From assembly GCA_026874595.1 (NCBI GenBank), contig CM049319.1, forward strand, positions 5,608,601-5,672,600: 64,000 nt of DNA, written 5' to 3'. The stretch's first letter is position 1; every line of letters starts with the position of its first letter. The DNA is from Sipunculus nudus (Eukaryota; Annelida; Sipuncula; Golfingiida; Sipunculidae). Of this stretch, positions 11,930 through 23,170 are shown piece after piece. The position numbers and the translations under genes are program-made. The notes below the pieces were generated by a model. That model had not been told where the DNA came from and did no database searches. It worked only from the letters and a program-made list of their open reading frames with translations.

Positions 11930-12780
11930 GATATCAATGGAAATGTAGTCGTTGAGTGAGTACAACAGTCAAGGTAGTGTTTCTGCATGTCACCCAAGAG
12001 ACTCTGAGACGGAGCAGTGAGAACACTCTCTTCTGGATACTTGCAAGTTTTAAACACATAAAAAATACGGATATATTTAATGGGGAATACTTTACCATCT
12101 CCAACATAAAAAATGATAGGAGGTTATGTAATTAACGCTATTTTGTCTATTTGTATGTTTGCTTACACAATACCTACAGAAATAAATCAGAATGAATCTT
12201 TCGCAGTAGAATTTCCATTGGCCTTGAACGAAACGCAAAAATATCAGTTGTCAATGTGATTTTACTTGGCACCCCTTTTTTGTCATTTTACCTGACATTA
12301 CACCCCTATTATAATGACATTAGCAAAAAACGTATCCCTGGCATGTTTTTAGAATATTAAGAACATTATCAGACGATTTCTCCTCTGCACGTTCTCTGAA
12401 ATAAACTGCCATTCATTCTCGATGTGTGCTCGCCACCTTAACGTTAAAGGTGTAAGGTTCCTTGAACAGTTAATCAGATATGGAGCTGACCAGTTAGATT
12501 TTGGGCAAATATGCGAGTCAGCCCTTGCATTGGGAGAGGTGTGCGATCTAACAGTGTTTCTATTTCATAGATTTGTTTCAGTTTATATATTATATCAATC
12601 ATGATAAGTGTGTTTTAGCACATACTTGAGAAGTGTTATGTGATATCCCGAACAGACAGGTGACTTTGCTATACAAAATATTTGAAAAAAGGGCCAATTT
12701 AAGATTATCTGCTGCAGGTTAAGGAAATTATTCGTTGCCAACAGAATATGTAATGAACATTAACATTCATGGCCTCTGTG
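11930..12780 (+). repeat. DR-1 dispersed repeat, diverged copy (unit 1)
   Basis: Shares AAATACGGATATATTTAATG, GGAGGTTATGTAATTAACGC, GGAGCTGACCAGTTAGATTTTG and GGTTAAGGAAATTATTC with other DR-1 copies. The 60-codon ORF at 12422-12604 lies inside and is not considered a gene. Confidence 0.5.
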
Positions 12781-14094
12781 TGGTTGTACCTTTGAGAGCT
12801 CAATGCCTTGCACACTTCTGATGCTTAGGGCAATCGTCACTTATCTCGTTTAAATGGGTTCACAAGAACAAGGAAATTAATCTAATTGAGCAAACGTGTC
12901 TCGAAAAGAAGCATTACATAGGTACTTGACACTTACTACCCTCCCGCTGTCAATAAACTAAAGTAAAATATTTTGGTTACCCGCGTGCACACTTAATATA
13001 CAAGAGACACGATACAAGATTTATTCAATGCCAATACAGGAATTTGCTTTGCGGGTGATAGCATAATTAAGACAGTGGTCATTGAAAACAAAGACACAGT
13101 ACAAAAATAGTAGTAAGAATGAAAAAAAGTGAAGTTGTGATATTATATTTTGATTTAATTATGCATAAAACAAACTAATCGACTTCGGTACATAGGAAAT
13201 GGAGTACCTGTTTGTTCTGCATCTCAGAAACTGCAGCTTATCGTCTGATTTTAGCCAGACAATATAATCATTGAGCAAGCTTTAAACTTCAACCATTTTT
13301 GTCATCATATTCATAACTTTATTTTCCTTAAAAATATTTTTGTCCCCTAAATAAAGACCAATGACTTGTCTGCTATTTTTTCTTATCGGTTCAATTTTCT
13401 TTTTGTTCTTAATAGTCAGATTTCCCTAAAGCATACGATATTACACTCTGGATCATTGAAGAATAGAATAAACCAAGTAATTGTTTTAGTTTCCTTAGAA
13501 AGTATAAAATGCTTCCCATTTACGGCGTACTATCAAATCCTTTAATCCTTGCTTCGTTATGATAGATCAGAGCGGGGAGATGTATGTCAAATAATTTGCT
13601 GAGATAAATATATCCTTGATTCTTTGCCTTCATTACTATGGTCAAGTATTTAATTATTACCACATAATTTTTGCAGGCCCCTGTAAAAACATTAACTGCA
13701 TTAGTTACTTTTTATAATAAAACACCAAAACAATGTACATGATGCTCGGTTCACTGAGGAACGGTACAATATAATAAACCAGCCTCTCTCTCTACTTGAT
13801 CTTGTTTCTTGCCCTCTTTGCCTTTATATATTATACAAAATCAGTTTATTATCATCTCAATAATAACCGACCAATAATACTTGTCCAAGAGTTAAATTTG
13901 TTGTTCAGTTTGAAAATAAAAACATGACATCCATACATTTAAAACCAGTTGGCCACTGCCCATAGATAACCATTAAAGATATAAATAAGGCAACAATAAT
14001 CATAGTAAAATATTCAGCAGGCAACAAAAGCGGCCCGTATTATCAAGGTGATCTTGATTACTCAATTCATGCTCAAGTGTGCTTTTCTGCATGT
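12781..14094. other. No gene seen
   Basis: AT-rich. The flanks align with unit 3, but most of 13140-13670 has no counterpart there, since unit 3 jumps at about 47180. Confidence 0.45.
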
Positions 14095-14540
14095 ATCGGG
14101 ATATACATATATATCACGTGATACTCCCGCTGATTTGAGTGAATGTTACTGATCTGACGGTAATTGCAACATATCCAGCTGCCATGACCAAGTGGATTGC
14201 ACACTTCAACAGCCAAACACTTGGATGTGTAGCTTCATTTTTATCACTTCGACAGATAGGGCTGTAAAAGCAGTTGAAATAAATATTCATTTATAATAAA
14301 ATTTTAATTATGATAAATATTAATTATTATCATCAGCAGTAATATTAGTAGTATTAGTATGTAAAGAAGGTTTGCGTTTAAAACATTGAATTCTATAACC
14401 TGCTTCTGAACATTTGTACATTAAGTCAATAGTTTTTCAGTAGAAACATATACTGTTGTTATACTCTCTTCTTTCAGAAGTGAAATATTCTTTATTATAG
14501 GCCTAAATCGAAGTATGTTTACATATTTCGGTGTTCTTGA
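14095..14540 (+). pseudogene. 5' relic of a further plus-strand lectin gene (unit 1)
   Basis: This stretch matches the promoter, 5' noncoding exon and start of the first intron of the plus lectin genes, best seen against 32190-32600. Shared landmarks include CACGTGATACTCCC, CAGCTGCCA, AAGTGGATTG, CACTTCAACA, ACTTCGACA, an ATT-rich microsatellite-like block and a run resembling AAGTCAATAGTTTT. Homology fades at about 14540, just before the exon with the start codon should begin, and no lectin domain follows. The AGATAAG-type site of the intact genes is lost. Confidence 0.6.
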
Positions 14541-15109
14541 AAGTACAGTATTGGTTCCTATTTATTCAAGGGAAATTAGGGAAATTTCAAAGACATTTGT
14601 TTTGTTTGTCAGGCAATAATCAAATTATATTCAATCATTACCAGTCGCTTCTGCTAAAAAAAAACCTTTCTTTTTCTGAATGGGCATGCAGCTGCATAAA
14701 CTAGGCAGTCACGTCTAGTAACTGAACTTATCGGTTACTATATGGGTTATATTTTAATAACACTCTTCTTATTCATCTGATTATGGCATGTATATATCGG
14801 AATCGAGAAAAAATAACAAAAGAAATCTGTATCATCGAGTATATTTCAATTACATTTTTCAAAATCTCAAAGCTACTCATTCAGCTACATGTTACGAATT
14901 TCATCTTCATTATTACCAGGACCGCAGGGCGAAGGATATGCAACGGTGTAGTACTGATAGCACAGGTCCTGATGTGGTTATCAGGTTATATGTATCCAGT
15001 GCTGTGAAAGATTTTCCATTTCATTCTATCAGCATAGTTTTATCAACATTGATTAATTTGTATTCATTTTTACTGCATGTAAATGTAATGTAAATGTACG
15101 AATAAAGGG

Positions 15110-16540
15110 AGGTGAGTACATATGTCAACGGCAAGGCAATGTTTCCGTATGTTGTATTTCAGTTTCTTTAACCGTCGGTGGATATCTGATGTGAACCCAC
15201 TATGTTAAATCATTATCCACTCTAGAGATATTACTTAGGATCAGTGAGAACAGCTCTCTGGATAATTGCCATGGTTTATGGACCATCGAGAAATATGGAT
15301 ATATTTGCCCCCATGTATCGGGGTATCGTTTATTACCTCAAACGAACAAGTGGCCTATGGGCCATGACGCTCAGCTAATTTGACCGGGTGCTCGTGTTTT
15401 TTATTAATGTTATATATATTGTCTGTAAGAAAAGCCTATGGCTAAAGTTACAGTGTGAAAAAAATGGTTAAGCAATAAAAATTCATGATTTAGGAGACCT
15501 TCCCAGCATGCTGTATTATATCTTTTAAAATCCCAATGTGTACAGGGGCGACCGGGGATCCAATTATTGTGTTGTTTGTATGGAATAAGCCATGAACTCT
15601 GCAAGATAAACTAGAAAATTTAATAGGCAGAACAGTGTTTCTTTGTGTAAGCCTGGCCTTAACAAACATTTCTTTAAATGTATCATGTCACTCGAATCCT
15701 TCCAGTGCACTGTATTTTCTTTGGAAACTCAACAGAGGTTAACCACGGAGTTATTGTCTCCTTATGCTAGGAACCTTGCGGTCACAGACCCTGCCTAATT
15801 TCCTTAAATCCTCGGGACACTTGGCAGTTATCGTAGATGCCCCCCTGAGATCTCACCAAGTAAGATGTTTCAACACTCGCTTGGAAAGCTGTCAATTATA
15901 CAAGTCTTACGGATATATTTGTCACTCACGTGAAAGGTCATCGGTCATTGTTTCAATGTAAAACCTTGAAGGAGGTTATATAATAACAGTATGATTCCAA
16001 AAATAAACATAAATGACATTTTATAATCAATCAGGTCACCATGTATTCATGTTTTAATATAACGTCTGATCAAGATCCAGCATAACAACATAAAAACACA
16101 AATCAGCCTCTATTGTGTCAACATTTTTCAAAGAACATTAAAACATGCTAATTGTCGTGGATCAGACATTTAAACCTTGGAGTTCATCTGTTAAATTTGG
16201 GGAGAAACTTTAGATTGAGCCAATCATTGACGGAGGTTTGCGGTCTGCCTTTGTTTCTAATTTGTAGGTGTATTTAAGCATGAGTAAAACATAAATCATG
16301 TTGTCTGTGGAAAAGCACATATGAAGGAAGTTTTGTGTTACACCCTGAAGTGACAGGTGACATCGATGTACCAAACACTTGCAGATGGGACAGCCCACTT
16401 GTAGCTCAAACAAATTCAGGAAGCTATCAAATGCCAACAAAACATTATTAAGTGGATTAAAATTCAAGACCAGTTCACACCATCGTTCAAACGTTTAATT
16501 TATGATGAATAGTGGATAGATAACCAATAAATTAGCCTTC
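15110..16540 (+). repeat. DR-1 dispersed repeat, long copy (unit 1)
   Basis: Most complete copy. Landmarks are GGCAAGGCAATGTTTCCGTA, TAACCGTCGGTGGATATCTG, CGAGAAATATGGATATATTT, a second GGATATATTTGTCACTCACG block, GAAGGAGGTTATATAAT and AAATTCAGGAAGCTATC. No coding capacity recognised. Confidence 0.5.
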
Positions 16541-16669
16541 ACATCACGTTAACATTGAGAATATTCCTGTCAATACTCCTACTTGTATGGCTTTGACACA
16601 TAGACACTATGCGTATATACATAGTATACTATATATACATGTAACCGGACACACAAAACCATTCCTACT

Positions 16670-16790
16670 GGCCTTGCTAATGAAGCTTGCTTTATTAGCG
16701 AAGCGGTAGAACGTCTGACTTGTGTGTCACAGGTTACGGGTTCGAATCCACTTTCGGGCCCGGTATCTATTTTCACCCGTTACATACATA
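16670..16790 (+). repeat. tRNA-derived SINE, unit 1 copy
   Basis: TTAGCGAAGCGGTAGAACG resembles a pol III A box, and GGGTTCGAATCC about 40 bases later is a perfect B box. The would-be T-stem and acceptor stem do not pair, so it is a tRNA-derived repeat and not a tRNA gene. Confidence 0.5.
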
Positions 16791-17879
16791 TTCCTTATGA
16801 AAGCCATATATAAATATATCTTATCGTAATAAATATGCTTAATAATGTAACTGATATTTTCACCTTTAAATAATATGTGATCTGATCAAATGGGAAAATT
16901 ATAGGAATTGCGTGGTAGGATACCATCTATGATGCATGCAGAAAACATCAAAAACAGTTACAAAAATGAACGAAAATATTCCGATTTTACTATTAACGTA
17001 CAGACTCATATCGATTATTCAAATAATATTATTATTATTTCAGGTGTAAAACATGAGTTTGATAAATGTTCTTATTTCTGATCATCATGTAAGAATGATC
17101 TAAATAACGTACTGTATGCACTTTTGTAAAACACAGAATTTTCAATCGATGCATGAAGTTAATGCGTAACACAAACAACGATAAGGAACATCTTAAGCCG
17201 ATTCACATCAAGGGAACCAGGAGCAACCCAGTTGTGAAAATAATATCCAGCCTAGGATCGAACGAAAGGGAAATTCTGACGAACATATAAACTTATAACT
17301 TTTTCCTTGGCGTGATGTGACTGGAGCTTTAAAGAATACTAATTCTGCAGCAGTTTTGCTCTTTAGCTCGAAAAGATATAGTCTGTTTTCCACTCGTTAT
17401 TAAAGGTAACATATTGCACTGGACAGTGCTGGACCCCTTAAGATCATGGACATACGTGTGGCCTGGACGTGTCTAGTTGGTCTGGAGACAATCAATGCAC
17501 GTGCGTGAATTCACGGGGGATTCATCACGGACCACTGCTCGGATTAGCTCGGTCGAATTTCGGACTACGGTCGGCAGAGAGGAACGACGTTCTGTCGGAC
17601 ACTTAATATTTCAGGTGTTGAAAAAAACATTGGACTCACACCGGCATCGTTACTATGTGACCTTAAGATAAATCGAGGGATGTCTGCCGGATTGGCTTAC
17701 TGTCTACCCGTCCATTCGTCTTTCTGTACATGATTTTCTTATTGGGAAAACAAAGAGTATGTAGTACGTGATGTAGTAGGCGTTTCTATCAGAGCTGATG
17801 AGTATTTCTCCTTTTTTATTAATGAGTAATGGTCTTCATACAGAAAAAAAACAATGTTCCATGTGATATTCTGTTTATT
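16791..17879. other. Upstream region of the unit 1 plus lectin
   Basis: Aligns with 50331-51399 and contains short open frames broken in that copy. No gene seen. Confidence 0.5.
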
Positions 17880-18039
17880 TAATCATGGCGTGTGATTCGC
17901 TGCGTGATATTTACACTGCTTTTGAGTGACAGCTACTTATCTGAGTGAAATACAAGCATGGATTGGACGCTTGTTTACCACAGCTGCCATAATCAATCGG
18001 GCTGAACACCTCAACAACCAAGCACGTGTAGAACCATCG
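17880..18039 (+). promoter_or_regulatory. Upstream region and probable 5' noncoding exon of the unit 1 plus lectin
   Basis: A block conserved in all three plus lectin copies: GTGTGATTCGCTGC, then TGA.TGACAGCTACTTATCTGAG, then CAACAACCAAGCACG before a GT donor at 18040. CTTATCT at 17936-17942 is AGATAAG on the other strand, a perfect WGATAR site for GATA factors. The matching acceptor (TTTCAG) is at 18331-18336. Transcription start and use are inferred. Confidence 0.45.
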
Positions 18040-18356
18040 GTAAAGTGGTATTTATTTTTTGATCACTTTGAAAGAAATTGCTAAATGCAATATTGTAATC
18101 AAATAACGTAGTGATTAATTATCACTTTTATTATTATTATTATTATTATTAATAGTTTTATTATTATTTTAAACAGTAGATATGTAAAAAAAGTTTTTTT
18201 TTTTACATTTAGTCAATAGTGTTCCAGTAGACAGGTTGTAAAAAGTACACATTCGTGATCTTGTATAGGACAAGAGATTCTTCTACAATAGGTTTTAATC
18301 GGCAAAAGTTGATATTTTTTTATTAATTCATTTCAGGAAAATCCTGGCACAGGAAA

Positions 18357-18589
18357 ATGAGTCCTTATGCCTGTCTGATTTTTGCACCCATAGTGCTGGC
18401 AACAGGTTGTATATCTTTATAATTTTGAGACTTCCTAGGTTCAAATAAATACAATTTTGTATTTAAAGATACCAATAATCAAGATATATATCTTCTGATA
18501 CTGTGAACTAAAGGAGAATGTCTGAATCTGCATAAAGATGAGTTGGAGGTACAACGGAGACACAATTTGTACAGCAGTTGAAAACCTAG

Positions 18590-18624
<35 letters not shown>

Positions 18625-19093
18625 TGTGTGCTAAAGACTGAAGTTGTTTTTGCTCCTCCATTCAGCCCTAGGTAGCACAATGGGGTAATCTCCCCGGTAT
18701 CACCATGGGCAAGTACAAATAGTGATGAAGCCGTCCTGCTACATGTTCGTCCATGCTGCTTACTTCTGGTTGAAGGCGAAGGACTACTGTCAGAAAACGG
18801 GAGGAAGGTTGGTCAGTGTCGAGACAAAGGGTGAGAACGACCATCTACTTAGGATCGTCAGGCGATATCCAAACCGCTATTACTGGACAGGGGGGAACGA
18901 TAAATCTGTTGAGGGAGACTGGCGCTGGCTGGCTGGACATACAAAAATATCTTATAAATATTGGAATCGAGGGCAACCGGACAATGCTCGCGGTTACGAA
19001 GACTGTCTTGAATTTAACAAGGACCTCGGATTTCATTGGAATGACGCCCCTTGTGGATATAGGAAGTCATTTATTTGTGAGAAGGTTTGCTAA
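18357..19093 (+). pseudogene. C-type lectin copy with one in-frame stop after the signal peptide (unit 1 plus gene)
   Basis: Same layout as the intact copy at 51864. Exon 1 (18357..18405) encodes the identical signal peptide MSPYACLIFAPIVLAT with a phase-1 GT donor. Exon 2 starts at 18666 after TTCAG. The seventh full codon of exon 2 is TAA (18686-18688) where the intact copy has TAC. Everything downstream is open to TGC TAA at 19093: PSCYMF, FWLKAKDYC, GGRLVSVETK, YWTGGND, GQPDN, EDC, HWND and FICEKVC. The ATG at 18725 could start an intact lectin domain, but without a secretion signal. AATAAA signals lie at 19124 and 19165. The intron is about 140 bases shorter than in the unit 3 copy, with GAAAACC at the breakpoint. 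A single-base lesion in otherwise clean coding sequence points to a very recent pseudogene, a null allele, or a sequencing error. Confidence 0.8.
18592..18621. repeat. GA microsatellite in the lectin intron (unit 1)
   Basis: GA run about 45 bases upstream of the exon 2 acceptor at 18665. The equivalent run in unit 3 is at 52240-52266. Confidence 0.85.
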
Positions 19094-19479
19094 AAATTAT
19101 AGTGGTAAATAACTCACATGATTAATAAAAAGAGATTTTTATGTTGAATCTGGTCTTGCATCACAATAAAATTCTCGATAAAATTCCAAGCTGATATTTT
19201 TTATTTGTTGTTACGTATCAAATAAGCAGTAACTTATTACAGCATTTTTACTTTAAGGAAGTACAACTTATCTTATAGACGAATCTGATCAATCAAGAAA
19301 ATTATCAGAGAATCCAATTTCTGTGGATTCTAAAACTTTTGTTTTCCTTGTAATTTTTATAAATTTATATATTTAATTTGACACATCCTAATTCATGGAT
19401 AGAAAGAAATTTAAAATATATAACATACTATAATCCTGACAAAGTCGCAAACCCCGTCCAGCACACATCTATAAATGGT

Positions 19480-20860
19480 ATAATAGCATCTTTCTACTTC
19501 GGATCAACGGACGAGATATGACGAGAATAGACTCGGTAGAGCTTAAAACATGCCACAGTCGGAAACCCGACCGCCTTAGCAGGTTGGTGAAATCTAACTT
19601 CTCGTTTGTCTGAGTGATACGACGAGACTTGTAGTCTAGTCTCTGAGAGTTTATCAGATGCTATGAAACGTAATAATCTAGACTTGTTTAGCCAACAAAC
19701 CGACCCAGTTAATGTTTTGTTCTCTTGGACCACAGCAGGTGTCGCGAGATTTGATGCAACACTGACAGCTCGTCACATGTGATCCATCGCAGAACATTTG
19801 ACCTCTTTAAAATAAAAAGTGACCAAATTATAACCGTTCTTGCCAATTCTCGCATATTCTGTGTCTATTTAAGCATATAAAATATGCAGAAAACCCTATA
19901 CCCTATGCAGAAAAAATGGAACTCTGTAGCACCAAAAGTGAAGGGATTGAAAAATATGGCTCGGTATTCTGAATTTCAATAATCTTATCGAAATACGTAA
20001 CCATAGCTAGAACCCATACCAACCATAATGTTATTTTAGGGGTATTATGAAAAAGTTATTGATACTGTTCATAATTATCGAGGTATCGCAGAGAGACAGT
20101 TTTCCCTACTTTGCAACGCCTTCTGGTGGATATAACCGCATAGAAAACGATAGACTCTTACCTTGGGGCAGGTATATATCTTTGATCTGCTTTGAAGATT
20201 TTGCCTACATTTCTGACACAACCCACAACAATGGCATATCATACCATTCCTTCCTGGGCCATGCATGGTATACGTAAGCCTAACTTGAGTCGTGATACAA
20301 GCTAAATCGAGGAATAAATCGCAGTGGTTTCCCATCATATTGCCTGCATATCCTGGTAAACAACCCATAAACATAAAAATAGGCTACAAATGATGATTTA
20401 ATACAAAGCAATACATGTGAACTCACAATCCAAATTGATACTTCGTCTCCATGGTAACGAGTAATTTTCTGTATCGCGTACAGTTTGGCTGCCGTCAAGT
20501 AACCCGTTCGAGCCTTGCTTGTATGCATGCGGTCAGAAATTCAACATGCTAAGGCATTTACCAATATGCTGAGTAAAATCGGAACTTTTCTCGCTCATGT
20601 AAGGTTTTGTAAGAGGGTGTACTAATAAAGCTTACGATTTACTGGTTATGTCAATTGACAGCGTACCTGTAGGCCTTGAGGCGTAAAAAATGACGACAAT
20701 ATTTATACATCTTCATAGAAACCTATAGTGCGTTCCTCGCTGAAGGATGTAACTTCACTCTGACAGGCAGTTTGTACGCTAATCGTGGACTCTTTCATGT
20801 CAGAGAACCGAAATAGCGCTAGGACTATAGCCGCAAGACGGAAGCTGGCGAGTGAAACAA
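19480..20860 (+). mobile_element. Lectin-flanking tandem-repeat element, unit 1 copy
   Basis: Degenerate units built around TATGCAGAAAA.. and GACCTCTNTA.CAC.AAA.GTGA lie downstream of the plus lectin. The 3' end has GGACTATAGCCG and AGCTGGCGAGTGAAAC, resembling the ends of the other Helentron/pearl-like elements. The hairpin is degenerate here but clear at 54370. ORFs inside (20047-20277, 19494-19733) are not conserved in the other copies. Confidence 0.4.
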
Positions 20861-20869
20861 ATATAAACA

Positions 20870-22339
20870 GAGTAAAGCTTTAATTTTACATGTCTGCTGA
20901 TGGTTGACTCTCATTCCCGTTGAAATTAGAACCATCAACAGTTTACTCATACAGTAACTTTGGTGGGTCACTTAGTAATTCTTTAGATTTCTAGTGTGAA
21001 GCTGAAAAGTTGATATATTTATATAAAAATTGAACAAAATGGCGTCTTTGCGAATGAATATATAATAAATGTTATGTCTGAAACATGTGTGAATTGTGCC
21101 ATCATGTGTTGGTTAGTTTGCAGTTTTCGAAGTCATAGCTGAGTTATCTACATGTCATTCATCCACCTGGCTAGTAATTAATATGTGACATTTGAATGGT
21201 TCTTTTCAAGGGGTCAAATCGAGCAGTCACAGATAACTATATGAGGAGACACAATAATATTCTACCTTAATCGATAGATCCCTAACATGGGATGAAGTTG
21301 TTGCACCATAATATTATGGATAAGCAACAGCTGTCGATTAATATTTCTTTAGTTTTATAAGTGACATGTTAGCGTTTCCAAAGACAGATAGCGACTATTA
21401 AACTCTATTACATTGGAAATCAAACCATTTATAGAAGAATGCATGATAACAAACAAATAAAGCTTGTTTTGGTGACCCGCCTTTGTATATTAACATCAAC
21501 TAGCGTTCGAGCATCATGTTTAAAAGAGAGAAGAAAGAAGGAACGAAAGAAAGAGAAAGAGAGCGAAAAGTTTATTGAACTGTATGAGTAAATTCCTCTT
21601 GCTTCAGTAAACTAGCTTGCTGCATCCGGATCTGTCCAAATTTTAACATGACAATAAATAATTTTGAGACCACGTGGAAGATGAACTTGAAGTTGATAAT
21701 ATTTGAATAGTTTCCAAAGAAGCTATTAATAGCTCAGCACATATGTGGACACAACCACAAATGTGTTTCAGAACTACTTCCATATTTTCGTATTAAATCA
21801 AGTGGCATTATACCATAAAACAGTCACGCTAATCTCTGAGTACACCTTTTTTATGTGGGCTGCTTGTCATCATTTAAGAAAAAGTTTTTTCAAACACGCA
21901 TCTTACTATAATTTAAGTGATATTCTTTTTTACATTTTGCCGATATGCGTTCCCTTGCAACCAAATTGTCTCCTCTTCCAGGACGTTATCATCGGAATAC
22001 TCTCTTGTCGAATCCCCGTTATCTAACCCTTAAGGGTACATTGAAACCTGGATGTCATATATCTCTTGTAGAAAGTATGGGTAAATCCCTAGTTTGGCAA
22101 ATTTATGCGTGAAAATACACAGTGGGTACATAACATTTAATTAGTCAGAAATGGCTTTGAATTAAAGTAATCATCATATATAAAAATCATATTATTCTTC
22201 GTATGTATCCGCATACATATTGGAACGTATAAAGACTGATGCAGCAGTAACATGATTATTATATATAATTATATCCTGCTGAAAAAAGGTGCTAACATAA
22301 TGAAGAAAATACTATTGGATAAATCATAAACGTTAAACA
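20870..22339. other. Tail of unit 1
   Basis: Aligns with 34940-35900 and 54410-55842. The ORF 21745-22026 is disrupted in the unit 3 copy, so it is not a gene. Confidence 0.5.
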
Positions 22340-22469
22340 AAAATCCAATAAAATATTCTTTACATAATCCCTTGTCATACATCTGTTTTCACCAACAATA
22401 TCCGATTTTGCTGTCCTAATCTTGCGGGCGTAAGGAGCATTAGGTTGTTATTTTTCTTTCAACAAATTG

Positions 22470-22720
22470 CCTACGAGTGGCCGGCCAGGGCACTCGAGGG
22501 ATAAAACATTCGGCTCTCTCCGCTGGCGACCCGAGTTTGATCCCCGGTGTAGCCATAAGAGGGGGTTGCAGTTGCCCGTCCTAGGCCGGTGCTTTTCTCC
22601 GGGTTTTCCGGTTTCCTCCACCCTTACAGACTACCGGAGGCCATCGTCTGAGCCTTAGAGAGTGCCTTGATAAGTTTTAATATCTATTTGTAGATTCATG
22701 TAAAATAAATAAGTTTATAT
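22470..22720 (+). repeat. tRNA-derived SINE of marine-invertebrate type, unit 2 copy
   Basis: Head with CGAGGGATAAAACATTCGG (A-box region) and GAGTTTGATCCCCGG (B box, one change). Body with GGGTTTTCCGGTTTCCTCCA. Tail with TATCTATTTGTAGATTCATG and AAATAAATAAG. Typical head/body/tail SINE order. Confidence 0.6.
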
Positions 22721-22799
22721 TTTCATCTGGAGATCCTTACTGTGGTAAATACTATGCGAGGTATGTTGCAGGAGCAAGCTAACCCACTATCTAGTGATG

Positions 22800-23170
22800 A
22801 TCACAGGGGTGGATCCAGGATTTTAGAAGGGGGGGGTCCGAGAAAGGGGGTCCAGGCATCCTATTTTTGTGTGAAACCCTTAAAAAATTGCATTTGATGA
22901 AGGGGGGGGGGGGGGCTGGAGAAGCTGTTGCGATTTTGCATCAGCTGATCCACTGAAGCCTCTGAACAACTGATGCCCCCGAGTGGATCCCTCCCTATGG
23001 TTTGAGCACCTTTCCGGGTCTTCGGTCATCATTCTGGTGTCCACCAGTAAGGACGCACAAGGACACTCGCCATGGAACAAAGTAACTTTCACAAGTGACG
23101 GTAACATATTTAGTGTAGCAATAATAAAGATCATGTTACACTTATTGACATACACATTGAGTGAGAATGC
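22800..23170. repeat. Interspersed GGGTGGATCCAGGA element, unit 2 copy
   Basis: Begins AGGGGTGGATCCAGGATTTT, carries poly-G tracts (about 22901-22916), and contains GAGTGGATCCCTCCC as a partial inverse of the start. The same element is at 58595-58920. Confidence 0.5.

Larger units (their letters stand above)
5560..22340. repeat. Tandem segmental duplication, unit 1
   Basis: Collinear with unit 3 (about 38250-55842) across the minus lectin 5' region, Helentron-like element, foldback element, DR-1 copies, lectin relic, SINE, plus lectin and tail. The 5560-6440 part instead aligns with units 2 and 4, because unit 3 has lost it. Unit 1 lacks about 2.56 kb that unit 3 has at 42730-45290. Confidence 0.8.

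Noticed and set aside
12422-12604. 60-codon ORF with a near-identical copy at 46473-46655
   Set aside because: Its conservation is explained by the recent unit 1/unit 3 duplication. It lies in a DR-1 copy, other DR-1 copies do not keep the frame, and no domain is recognisable.
14783-15093. ORFs of 74 and 101 codons
   Set aside because: The unit 3 counterpart near 48300-48620 has in-frame stops (TAATTAA) and altered frames, so no protein is conserved.
16690-16765. Possible tRNA gene
   Set aside because: Good B box, but the T stem and acceptor stem cannot pair and the copy at 50230 shows the same defects; best read as a tRNA-derived SINE.
21745-22026. 93-codon plus-strand ORF
   Set aside because: Interrupted in the unit 3 counterpart near 55530-55690; compositionally noncoding.
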